64,000 bases of DNA from Morella rubra (Eukaryota > Streptophyta > Magnoliopsida > Fagales > Myricaceae). Positions within the stretch are counted from its first letter, which is position 1, and each line of letters opens with the position of its first letter. The notes under the pieces are model-generated. The model made no database searches. It was given only the letters and a program-made list of their open reading frames with translations, and had not been told where the DNA came from. Location: contig CM025853.1 in the NCBI GenBank assembly GCA_003952965.2, positions 28,237,752 to 28,301,751 of the forward strand, in the 5' to 3' direction. The position numbers and the translations under genes were made by a program. Positions 47,309 through 57,769 of the stretch are shown piece by piece.

Positions 47309-49994
47309 CTAGTTTTCACTTTCTTTTGCATTGATGTCTTCCTTGGGCAAAACATGTTCTTCCTTGTCATTTTCCTCAACGTTAGGATCATGAACCTGGG
47401 CATCTTTAGAGTCAGTTCTGACATCCTGCAGCTGCAAAGAGCTCATTATGAATCAAGCTAGCTACCCAAGATTAGCTTCGTCCCAAAAATAGCGCTGGAA
47501 GTCCTTTTAATAGATACACACAGGGAAGACACAGAACACTTTATAGTTAATAGCTTACCCCCAAGTTTCTTAGGCTCGAAGAAACATCCTCTTGTTGCTG
47601 CTCGAGAGTGGTCCTCAGGTGTTGAAATTCCTAGTTTCATATTTCATTAAACAATGTCTAAACAGTAATGCATTTGAAAAATGGGGTGTAAAAGGATAAA
47701 ATCTGGACCATTCACTTACAGATCGAAGTTGCTCCACTTCAACATTGAGTGACGTCTTGAGTTCTGAAAGCTCCTGCATGAAGCAAGTAAAAATTACATG
47801 AGAAACTTACAAGATTAAGAGCAAAGTGATCTAGGTGCCAATTAGAGCCAATGAGTTGTTATGTCAGGAAAGTGAGAGAGAGAGAGAGAGAGAGAGAGAT
47901 GAACTAAATTTGTGTAGATTACAAAATGGGAATATTCTTCATCTCAATGCACTTTCATACTGAAATCCAGGAAGCAGTATACAGGTAATAGAGCCTTCAC
48001 TATCTCAAATTTATTTGGCTGCACCAATCACCTTGTACGTATGTTGCAGTCAATCCATGTCTGTGTAAGTCATTTCATATTGCAAATTTGTGGATGCCAA
48101 CCATCTTCAACATCAAATGCTAGTGTTCAACACCTATACCTAGGATCTTGTCCTACTTCATAATTTGAACACAAACCATCATTATTTACTGCAGGGATTA
48201 CAAGTGAAATAAATATCCAATGCAGTTTCCTTATCAAAAAAAAAAAGTTTCCATCTTTCATCCCTAAATAATTTATCACCAAGGAATCAATCCACTCTTT
48301 CTGGCATTCTACTGGACTTGATAATACCTTTATAAGCGGCATCTATTAAACCTAGGAAAGTAGTGTTAGAAAGTTCCAAATCCTATTTTTACTAGTCTAA
48401 GCAAGTAATAAAATGTGCAAAGAGATCCAAATCTAGCACAATCACACCCGATGATAGGATTATTGATCGTAAGTAGATTTCCCCTAATTATCCACATAAT
48501 ATGCACCAAATTCAATAGATATCATATTAAACAGGCCTCCGAATGGTTGACCTTCACAGCTTTCATTGACTGTTTTGATTACAGAAATTGGTTGTAACTA
48601 CAAAGAGTAATAACGTCTAAAAAGTTGTCTAGATAAAATTGTAATCACACCGAGTAATTTATAGCCAACCTAAACTAGGAAAGTCTAAAAGCTGCAACTA
48701 AAACTTTAATGCTGAAAAAAAAATCTCAATGAGGATAGTATATGGCATAGGATTCTGTAGTCTCGACCATTACTTTCAAATGAAGCAATTAACAATTTAT
48801 AAAAACAATATTATCACTTTCACCAACCCATCATTTATTATTCCAGTATTTATCATAATTTTTCTATGCACTACAAGTGATATATTTTGATATCACAAAA
48901 TTCTACCCATTTAGTTTAAAAGAAATCATTTGATTCCAACACTCTAAATTGTAGATAAAATATCCTATACGTTCTAAATTATGAATCATAAAAGGCCAAG
49001 AAACACCTCTATGGACAAACCGGCCACAGATTATATCCACATATCAATCCCAAACACATGTTCATAACAGATCTAAGTGAGAAGTAATCCAGCGATAAAT
49101 AAGATCCAAAGAAGAACCAAAACAAAGAGCATGCCATGGTAGTTCCAAAGAACAATAACCCATATCTTATATTAATCACTCGTGGAAGCGAGACATCTTA
49201 TTAAGCAAGAATCACTCGTGCATAAAAATTCTAAGAGACGAACCCAAAGCCACGCGCATGCGTTTTACAGATAAAACACAGTACAGAAAAAATGTACGAT
49301 GAGATTTTGGGACAGCAAGCCAACACTTACATCGCGGTAGACCTTAACTTGATTGTCTAATTTTGATCTCCAACTTTGCAGATCCTAATTTGCTCAACAT
49401 TTTAAGAGAAAAAAAAAAAAATCGCTCGTAGTCAGGACTGATATACTTTAAAGCAAATTGAAGAAACGATGACGTTTTAGAATACGGGTGCTAATTTAGC
49501 GAGAAAGGATTTCTTAAAGTCACCTGTTTCAACCCTTGAATTCTATTAAGCAGGTCAGCTCTCGATTCATTTAATTCCTGAGAACAAAAATATAGCAGAC
49601 GTGAGAGCTATAGACGTTTGAAATTTCTGTTTGGCTGACAGAGAAAAAATAAAACGTCCAACCCCATCTTCTTTCCCTGCTACTGTTCCGCAAAAAAACT
49701 ATACCTCAATCAAGCAACTAATCAAAAAGGAAATACCCAACCCACATTTTCCTCAGCAAAAAACAGCCACCGTATAAGCGAGAGAAAAAGAGAAGTAAGG
49801 AGTTGAAATTACCGCGATCTTGGAGCCCATAGGAGTAATGTTCTCCTTCTTCTGCAAACAGAAATCATAGATCGTCAAATTCCGATGCACAACAACACCC
49901 ATAGAAATACAAACAAGGGAGAGAGAGAGAGAGAGAGTACGGAGGAGACTGGATCGGCTTGGGGAAGAGAAGGGGAGGAGTCAGAGTTGGCCAT
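47309..49994 (-). CDS. Uncharacterised plant coiled-coil protein built from 54-bp exons
   Basis: I do not recognise a named function. Seven exons join in phase on the minus strand: 49994-49941, 49851-49813, 49577-49524, 49384-49331, 47773-47720, 47630-47559 and 47431-47309. They give 149 residues, and every intron is phase 0. The N-terminus MANSDSSPSLPQADPVSS is flexible. Residues 32-103 are four consecutive helical segments: ELNESRADLLNRIQGLKQ, DLQSWRSKLDNQVKVYRD, ELSELKTSLNVEVEQLRS and EFQHLRTTLEQQQEDVSS. Each starts a new exon, and the first three fill exons of exactly 54 bp. An acidic tail follows, ending INAKESEN. The hydrophilic helix suggests a scaffold or cytoskeleton- or membrane-associated rod; that is inference. 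Intron 4 is about 1.6 kb, and a GA tract marks intron 1. Most of this gene is too fragmented to appear as long open frames. Confidence 0.9.
47873..47900 (-). repeat. (GA)n microsatellite in the coiled-coil gene intron
   Basis: A GA dinucleotide run of about 28 bases lies in the long intron between the fourth and fifth exons. A second (GA)n run at 49919-49937 abuts the first-exon donor of the same gene. Confidence 0.85.
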
Positions 49995-51699
49995 TGAATC
50001 GACAACTGCGAAGGAGAGCGGATCGGCTTGATTGGAGGTTTTGGTTTGCGCTCGGAGAGCTTCTATAGAGTGAACTAAAACTGAGAGCCTGGGATGACGG
50101 AGGGGTCGCGATTAGACAGTGGATGAGTGAGAAAAGAACCAACAGCTTCGGATTTTGAAATTTGAGTGTAAGGATGTGTTTCGGCGGGCTATCTGAGGTT
50201 GTACTAGGAGCAATCGCGACTGAGCAAGAGGAGCTCCAAGTGCGTTTATTTGTCCGTCTAACGTAGCTCGCTTGCTAAAATAATACGAAAAAACGCAGCT
50301 CACGTTTTTGTTTTTGCAAAAGGACTATCAATAACCAACACCGGTAGCCCGTTCCATGTTTGACAGGGCACCGTTCAACCTTGCTCGGACCTTTCTAGAC
50401 AAACCGATGTACTTTATGCCTAAACCGGTTCGAACTTATAAAATTTAAGCTTATGTTTGGTTTTGTCTGAAATTTTTTTAAAATTATTTTTTCATCAATT
50501 TTAATAATTTTTTATAAATTTTAATAATTTTTTTTATAAATTTTAACAACTCGTAACAGATTTCAACAAATTTTAATAAATTTTTTATTAATTTCAAAAG
50601 AAATTATACCACTTTAAAAAAAACAAACATAAAAAAATATTTTCCAAACGTAACCTAAAAAACTGATGAACGTTAAGGCTCATGTAATCTTTTGGATGGA
50701 GCCGATTGATTTCAATAGGCCTATTATTCTTAATAAGAAAGTAAGCAAAAAGGCCCAATAAGCTGGACATGTAAAAGAAACCATTCATGATTGTAAACCA
50801 CGTATAACCACTATTAACCCAAAAACCGCCCCCACAACTTGACGATTAGGACGACTAATAATTGATCATGGAAAGTGAGGAAGAAGATGATTAGAAAAAA
50901 AGAGATATAACGATCGTAAAGGGGATGCAAACATACTATTTGCAAAGCAATTGAGAGGTTATGAAAAATGAGTTAATTTAAGCATCTTAGATCTTATTTA
51001 CTCTCTCGGGAGAAATATGTCTTCTTTTTTTTTTTTTTTTCTAAATAAAAAGAATGGAAGAGGATGATCAAACGTGACTAGCTCTCTCCTAAGCGTGTCC
51101 ATAGAGCCTCCCTACCCACTGCAAAATGTCCGGATTGGAAAAAAATATCTTTTAATTATGTGTGTAGATAAACAATCATGAGAAGGACCAAGACTCAATC
51201 AAGTGTGTGTACAAACGTTTGAGATTGTAGAGCTAAGTCCTGGACTTTAATGATATTTGAACGGTAGAATTGAAACCGTTTTAAGTATTCATGATTTTCC
51301 ATTGTAATTCCAGCCTGATCAATTATGTTTCTGAGTTGGGTTAAGGTCATTCAATTCTGATGCACAAATGGACGTTTGCAATAAATTCATGTACCTGAAA
51401 AAGAGACTAACGACATGTTTGCCAAATGATTTTTTTTTTTTTTAAAAAAAATTCTCCATGTCTAAAATATTTAATACCAAAAATAAACATTAAATTTAAA
51501 AGATAAATAGAGACAAATTCAAACTTGATTATTGACGCATCCGAATTGTTTTTCCTAGTCTTATTTTGTTTTTAAATAAATATGACTTTTTTTAGTAATT
51601 CATATATTTATCTTGAACAGTAAATTAAAAGATATAATTGTTTCCGTTAATAATTATTGAGCAATTCTCAATAATTAATTAATCCCGCGAAGAACATAC
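49995..51699. other. Intergenic: promoter of the coiled-coil gene and AT-rich sequence
   Basis: No gene is supported here. The bases next to 49994 hold the leader and promoter of the minus-strand gene. A dispersed-repeat copy lies at about 50453-50650. Confidence 0.5.
50453..50650. repeat. AT-rich dispersed repeat copy
   Basis: It starts atgtttggttttg and ends tccaaacgt, so the ends are inverted. In between are repeated taataatttt(t)tataaattt phrases shared with the other family members. Confidence 0.5.
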
Positions 51700-52307
51700 G
51701 CATCACGAATGTTGGGAGTCGAAGCTGTTGAAATTTGCTGGATGCCGTCTTAACAACAAAAACCGGCGTCCTTGAAAATTAATCGGGTACGAGCCTTATG
51801 AACGCGTCGCAATAAGGTTCATTATTATTTATAGTACCCGCAACATAATTTTTCAGAGTTGCCCTACGATTACTTGGCAAGGTCCTGGACTCCTAGCTCC
51901 CAAGGATTACAACACGGTTCGCTATTTAATGTTTTAAGATGGGTCTTCTTTTGACGGGAGCGACACTAAATTATTTATAGTAGTCCCCATAGACCCGTTG
52001 AAGACAATTAGACAAATCCCACGACAATTATTTCTTTGCAGCTAAGAAACAGACCAAAAGCTCCTCAAATTGATAATCTAGTATTACTAGATGGACTGTC
52101 ATCATTTGTAATTTTTTATTCAAATTACATAGTATAATTTATTGCCTGAAATCTTACTTGAATATCATTAAATAATATAATTAAGAACAATGAATGGACA
52201 ATAGTTAGTGTACAACTTGGTGGCCCGACGGGACCATGATCTTGGCCGAGTACACTGAATTCAATAGAAACTTCGCAGCGGTTGCCGCCCAGGGCCTTCA
52301 GAAATTT
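51700..52307 (+). repeat. Duplicate of the VAMP724 promoter and first exon
   Basis: This segment aligns with about 53172-53733 in the same order. Shared runs include ttaatcggg, gacaattatttctttgcag (in the other copy ataattatttctttgcag), aaagaaacagacca/gctcc and the exon itself. The spacing from the last promoter block to the exon is almost the same in both copies, about 110 bases. Confidence 0.75.
52190..52307 (+). pseudogene. Dead copy of VAMP724 exon 1
   Basis: The ATG at 52190 aligns with the VAMP724 start codon. The fifth codon is TAG, and one extra base near 52230 shifts the frame. After the shift it reads EYTEFNRNFAAVAAQGLQKF, clearly related to [20 protein letters not shown] of the intact gene. 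The match stops near 52307 and no later exons follow. Confidence 0.85.
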
Positions 52308-53616
52308 ATTACTTTGTTAATTTGGTTTTCGATCTCGATACTATTTCCTAAGAAAAAATTATAAGATTATATCAGCTTTTAATATAAAGAAGATCCATCA
52401 ACTTCAAACAAGAGGATCGATCATTGGAGGAATACCCAAAAGAGAAAACGAAGGTCAAAGCTGAAGCAGATTAGATTCGAGGAGGTCTAAGTGCTCAATC
52501 TTTTATGCTTAGTCGAAATTAAATGCTTTATTTAATTAATTAAACAAATATAAAATTGAAAAGTGAAGCATGAAGCACGAAGGAGACCTTTCCCTCTTTT
52601 TTTTTTTTTCTCCTTAAATTTCGGCGTCATGGCATGAAGAAGACACCACCACGGCATTCCCGACCGCTTTTGACCCTCATTATTTTGTCTCTTTTTTTTT
52701 TTTAGCATGAATTGTCTCTTTTTTTGGTTCAGTCAATAATCTTAAAAAGTGGTTAGCCTAATTAACTATTTTCATTAATTTACTTAAAAAAGAAAAGAAA
52801 ATACTCTTTTACCGGGTTTTTTTTAAAAAAAAAAACCGAAGTTACTATTTCTCTAAAACCAGTTACAATCAATGTTGACTGATCAACTAACGTATATTGG
52901 GTAGGTTACATACTTGGGCTCATTGTGTATATATATATATTCTATGCAACATGTATATACAAGTATTTAATGGCCCTTTGTTCATCTATTCACTCAATTC
53001 AAAAAGAAAAAGAAGCAAAAAAGAAAAGAAAATTAGGATAAGTCTCACTTAATATTTCTCAGCTTGGTTTGAAGTAATGGAACATTCTGTATTATTTCTA
53101 TTTTATTTTATTCCGTGATCAAATTGGATACATTTGGTGGTCTAATTATGATACGCGCACTTATTTTATAATTCATCTGAAGGCCTGTTGAACTTTGTTG
53201 GATCATGGATGTCGTCTTAATTAACAAACGAAACCGGTCGTCTTAAGAAATTTAATCGGGGACGATCCTTAAGGACGTGTCACAATAAGTCTTTGTGTAT
53301 ACTTAATACCGCCGATAATTTCTAGAAGTCGCCTAACGATTACTGTTTTAAGAGAACCTAGACGACACAGTTCCCCTGTTTGATTTTTTAAGACGAGGTC
53401 GTTTTTTGGCGAGTGTTAAAGGCCGTTGAAGAGAGAGATCCCACAATAATTATTTCTTTGCAGCAAAGCCAAAGAAACAGACCACAAAGCTCCGAGGAAT
53501 TGCTGACTTTAGAGCCGGAACAAGCTCTCTCTCTCTCTCTCTCTGTGGTTTGATCGCGTTTTGCTTTATCTCTGTCCTGTTTTCGACCTGAAAAGGTGCG
53601 GGAAGGGGAGAGAGCA
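52308..53616. other. Spacer and VAMP724 promoter
   Basis: Between the two copies lies AT-rich sequence with no gene. From about 53172 onward it is the intact copy of the duplicated promoter, ending in a (CT)n tract at 53525-53544 close to the start codon. Confidence 0.5.
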
Positions 53617-56600
53617 ATGAGTCAGGAATCGTTTATATACAGCTTTATTGCCCGGGGCACGGTGATCTTGGCCGAGTACACCGAGTTCACTGGCAACTTC
53701 CCAGCTATTGCGGCGCAGTGTCTTCAGAAGCTTCCTTCCTCTAACAACAAGTTCACATACTCCTGCGACCACCACACTTTTAATTTTCTCGTTGAGGATG
53801 GTTATGGTAAGATTTCCCTCGAGTTCTTTTTCATTTCACTCGTTTTCTATGAGGTGGAAGTTGAATTGTTGGAGAAAGTAGTTGGATCTGGTCTGAAACA
53901 GTAGCACATAGTGTTTGTTTTCTGGGTTTTAGTTATTTTCAAGTTTTGTTGGAGTTTTTCTTAAGCAATTGTCTGGTTGCCGGCAAAACTGCGGAAATAA
54001 TAGAAAACGGAAACCTTGCATTTAGTGTTCTATGGCGTTTTGGTGTCAAGAGATGGAAGTCTCCCCTAAAGTCAGCTAGTGGTTCTATTTCGGCTAAATT
54101 GAGTGAGTGGTATTTGTCTCCCATCCCAGACGATGAATAAGTGAAGTTCTCTCTTTTAGTGGTCGAGTTTGATGCTCCGCAGAGAGTTAAAGACTCAGAA
54201 TTCACTGTATACTTTATGGAAATCTAGCTAAATCCGGGTGCCGGAGTCGTGTAGCAATGGGTTCAAATCTTCGCAAGAGAATTGTTCTATGAGATCACCC
54301 TGAACATTTTTATAAGGTCTCGGATTGGTTGGTATTAATTTGGACGGCTGATATTGCAGTATTTGATTAATTTATGGTTGTCGGGCATGGAGTCTGCTAT
54401 TTGCGGATATTTATTGGAGGCAATTAGAGGAAATTTTTGGAGTTCTCAGGAGGATAATCTTGACGTGGGGTAAATTCAGACACATGTACAGAGCAAATAA
54501 TTAAACCTTTTTTCAGACCCTAGTCGAGCTTGTAATTTCCACCTTTTTGACCAAAAGGTTGCAACTTCAGTTTTGCTTGGCTGGTGAGGATTTCTATACG
54601 GGGTGCACTTTTTACCTTTATGTTGTACATGAGATTTGACCTTAAGGATAATGTGACGTTCCGGCATTTGGTTCATTTGGAACTTGTGAATAGTCTCTTC
54701 CTTCTTCTGATATTGAGGCTGATATGTATAGTTTTCATTACTTCATCAATTTAAGGAAGTAGGATTTTCAGAAAACGCAACTCTACTTCATGAAAATGTA
54801 ATGGTTCGGTCATTGCCCAGATGTGTACCCTTTTTCATTGTATATATCCTTGTCTATGTGGCATGATGCTAACGCATCAGTTTTTGGACTCCTGATGCTT
54901 GTAATATGATAGTCCCCATGAGTATAATTCCATGTACCTGTTCTGTAATGTTTCGTTTCATAATTTATTGCTAATAGTCTCAGCAGTAGGTCACATGACT
55001 GTTTCATTCTTAAGTAGTTCTGACATAATTCAAAACCATTATATTCTCAAAACATTTGTGCCCCTGACACTTTTCGTGGTGCTTTCTGATTTTGCAGCTT
55101 ACTGTGTCGTTGCCAAAGAATCTGTTGGCAAGCAGATATCTATAGCATTCTTGGAACGGATGAAGGCAGACTTCAAGAAAAGATATGGGGGAGGTAAAGC
55201 AGATACTGCTATGGCCAAAAGTCTTAACAAGGAGTTTGGGTATGTTCATTCATGAAAGCCTGACTTCCGAGTATGATGTGCTGAATCCCTATGGATTTTT
55301 AGTAGAAATTTTTCACTAATAGAAAATAAAATGAATCTAAATTTACAGGCCAGTCATGAAAGAGCACATGAAGTATATTATTGAACATGCTGAAGAGATT
55401 GAGAAGTTGTTAAAAGTGAAGGCTCAAGTTTCAGAAGTTAAAAGTATCATGTTAGAGAATATTGACAAGGTAAATAATCAGTTGTTGAAAATATTTTTGC
55501 TTCTTTTCTTTCCAATTCTGTGCACTTGCTCAATTTTTTTTTCCGGTTTCTCTACAGTCTACTCTGACTATATGCATCCATGGTTCTCTTTGTAACCATA
55601 GCTCTGACAAGTAATGTCAATGCTTTTGTGCTTTAAACTTATTTCTATTTCCTAGAGAGAGAGGGAGAAAGTGGGTTGGGACTTTTTTGGGGGGGTGGGG
55701 GGTATTATTCAATGCTCAAATATGTGTTTGCTGGTGAAAAATTAACCATTATGGAATTAGAGTTCTTTCTCTTCTTTATTTAGATATGCATTTATCTTGG
55801 CTGGCATTGTGGGGCTTGGATGGGGTGGTGGGGGCTGGGTCCAAGAACTGGTTATATCTGGTCAAGTATGTTGTTAGCTCCCTTTGCGCCAAGGATTTGG
55901 AGGCTTAGACGTCCTGATGGGCGCCCTCTTTCACTGTACATGGAGAGAACTTTTCAACTGAAGCTATCCATCTATGTTCCTGGTTTAGGTGTTATTTAGA
56001 CAATAAAAATTCTTTTGATAGTTAGAAACAGAACGAAGATTCTGGAACAGATTTTCTTCCGTCCCTCGTTTGGACAGTGTTTCTTTGATTTCTTTTCTGG
56101 TGGCATAGTTCGTCCATTGTCAAGTGGAAGTTTTGTGCAGTTACTTGACCACAGATTAGTTCCCACCCAAGATGCTCCATGCTGACAAACATAAAAGTTG
56201 TCATGATGAACTTGATTACACCAGTCTACAAAATCTACGACTTGAATGCTAGTGCAAGAGGCTCTATTTCTAGTGGGGTGTTTGCTTTTAATGTTGTATG
56301 CACACACATGGATCGACCTTGCTTCAATTGTTGCCTTTGAAGGTCACTTAAAATTACAATGAAATCAAACCAAGAGAAGTTGCATTTTTTGTTGTCTTGA
56401 CTTTAATATATACTTTTCAGGCTCTTGACAGAGGGGAACACCTAAACCAAATTGCGGACAAGGCTGAAGACCTACGTGATCAGGTAATTACCAGAGCAGG
56501 ACCAACATTTGGCTTTATATGCCTGCTGAGAACTGACCACCTTTCTCTGTTGCAAATTTTCAGGCCCAACAATTCAAAGTTAAAGGAACGCAAATTAGAC

Positions 56601-56713
56601 GGAAGATGTGGTACCAAAATATGAAAATAAAATTGGTTGTTCTGGGGATCTTATTACTTCTGGTTCTGATAATATGGATTTCTATTTGCCATGGATTTGA
56701 CTGCACCAACTAG
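53617..56713 (+). CDS. VAMP724: R-SNARE of the VAMP72 family (VAMP724-like)
   Basis: Longin-type vesicle SNARE that pairs with plasma-membrane or endosomal Q-SNAREs in secretion. Five exons join in phase: 53617-53806, 55098-55239, 55349-55469, 56421-56483 and 56564-56713. They give 221 residues, the family length. The longin domain spans about 1-115, opening [20 protein letters not shown]. The R-SNARE helix runs over about 130-187, with the zero-layer arginine at 155 in [12 protein letters not shown] single C-terminal anchor helix at about 195-214 ([17 protein letters not shown]) is followed by a short luminal [24 protein letters not shown] and the C-terminal anchor are closest to Arabidopsis VAMP724 rather than VAMP721/722, and there is no acidic insertion as in VAMP727. 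The ATG at 53617 is the first in frame. A decayed copy of exon 1 with its promoter lies 1.4 kb upstream. Confidence 0.97.
54223..54267 (+). repeat. tRNA-like A and B boxes in VAMP724 intron 1 (possible SINE)
   Basis: tagctaaatccgg at 54223-54235 resembles an A box, and ggttcaaatc at 54258-54267 fits the B-box consensus. Spacing is about 35 bases. The surrounding sequence does not fold as a tRNA, so a tRNA-derived SINE head is the better reading. I found no clear tail or target duplication. Confidence 0.35.
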
Positions 56714-57733
56714 TAGAAACTCTTCTGTAGACAGCCACGGAAAGAAAAGAATTACATAGAGATCAATTCAACAATGTGTGCGGATGAGCCATCTTCTGTA
56801 AGTTGGATATATCTGCAAAGCCGCAGGGAAGGATAGTCCAGAATTTGAAGTTGTGCTCAGAATCATGATCCAGAAATCCAGAAATCCAGAAATTTTCATT
56901 GCAAGTTGGTGTAGGGGAGCTTCTTCCTTTTTTTTTTTTTTTTTTTTTTGGTGGGTTGCTGGAGCGGGAGGGACTCAAGGGAGAGAGCTCGCTATGTTAT
57001 GGACTGTCATGTCAAAAATAGAGAGACATGCTATTCCTGCTTATAATATAGCGATAATTTGTGGTAGTAAAGTTTGGTTGCAATTCTAGATAATCTCGTT
57101 ATTTTGTTTTTCTAGTAACGAGGAGAACTTAACTCAACAGGTCCATCAGACTGGATCTACCTAATGGGCTGGTAAATCCTGGACTGATGCAGCCTTCGAA
57201 GCTAACACAAATAGTTATTTTGTGTTAACTTGATCTTGGATCTTCCATAAGATGTCAAGCTATCTGATTATGGACTGATAAGGAAAGTCCCTAGTTAGGC
57301 AGTTTCAATTAAACTGGTGCGGAGCATTCATTCATTCTTATGGCGATTAATTGTTGAATCTCAAAAATTTGATCAAGCAACTATTAGGAAATGGGGCATG
57401 GTCATTGCTGAGGTATTTTGGTCCTTACGCCCGATCTCTTAGGCCAGCCGCCAGGAGACCACCACCAGTAGCAGAAGGTTAGAAGGATTTATAAGCAACG
57501 GCCTTGATTGAATAACCCCCATTTGTACTGGACCAACAATTGGGCCCAAAGATTTAAGCCTTTGAGCTAATCTAAGTTGGTGGACCATGTATTCAGTATT
57601 CCTTTTAGTGTTGCTTCTTTGTATGATTTTGGTCCGATCGACAAGAAGACAAAAGGGTCCCAATTTGTGCTCCCCGAGCTCTAGGGAGGCCTAGGCTTGC
57701 GAAAAATCTTAGGTTATTGGTCATCCGTCACAT

Positions 57734-57769
<36 letters not shown>

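Noticed and set aside
54223-54300. A tRNA gene in VAMP724 intron 1
   Set aside because: Although A and B boxes are present, no acceptor stem or anticodon arm can be formed, so a SINE-like remnant is more likely.
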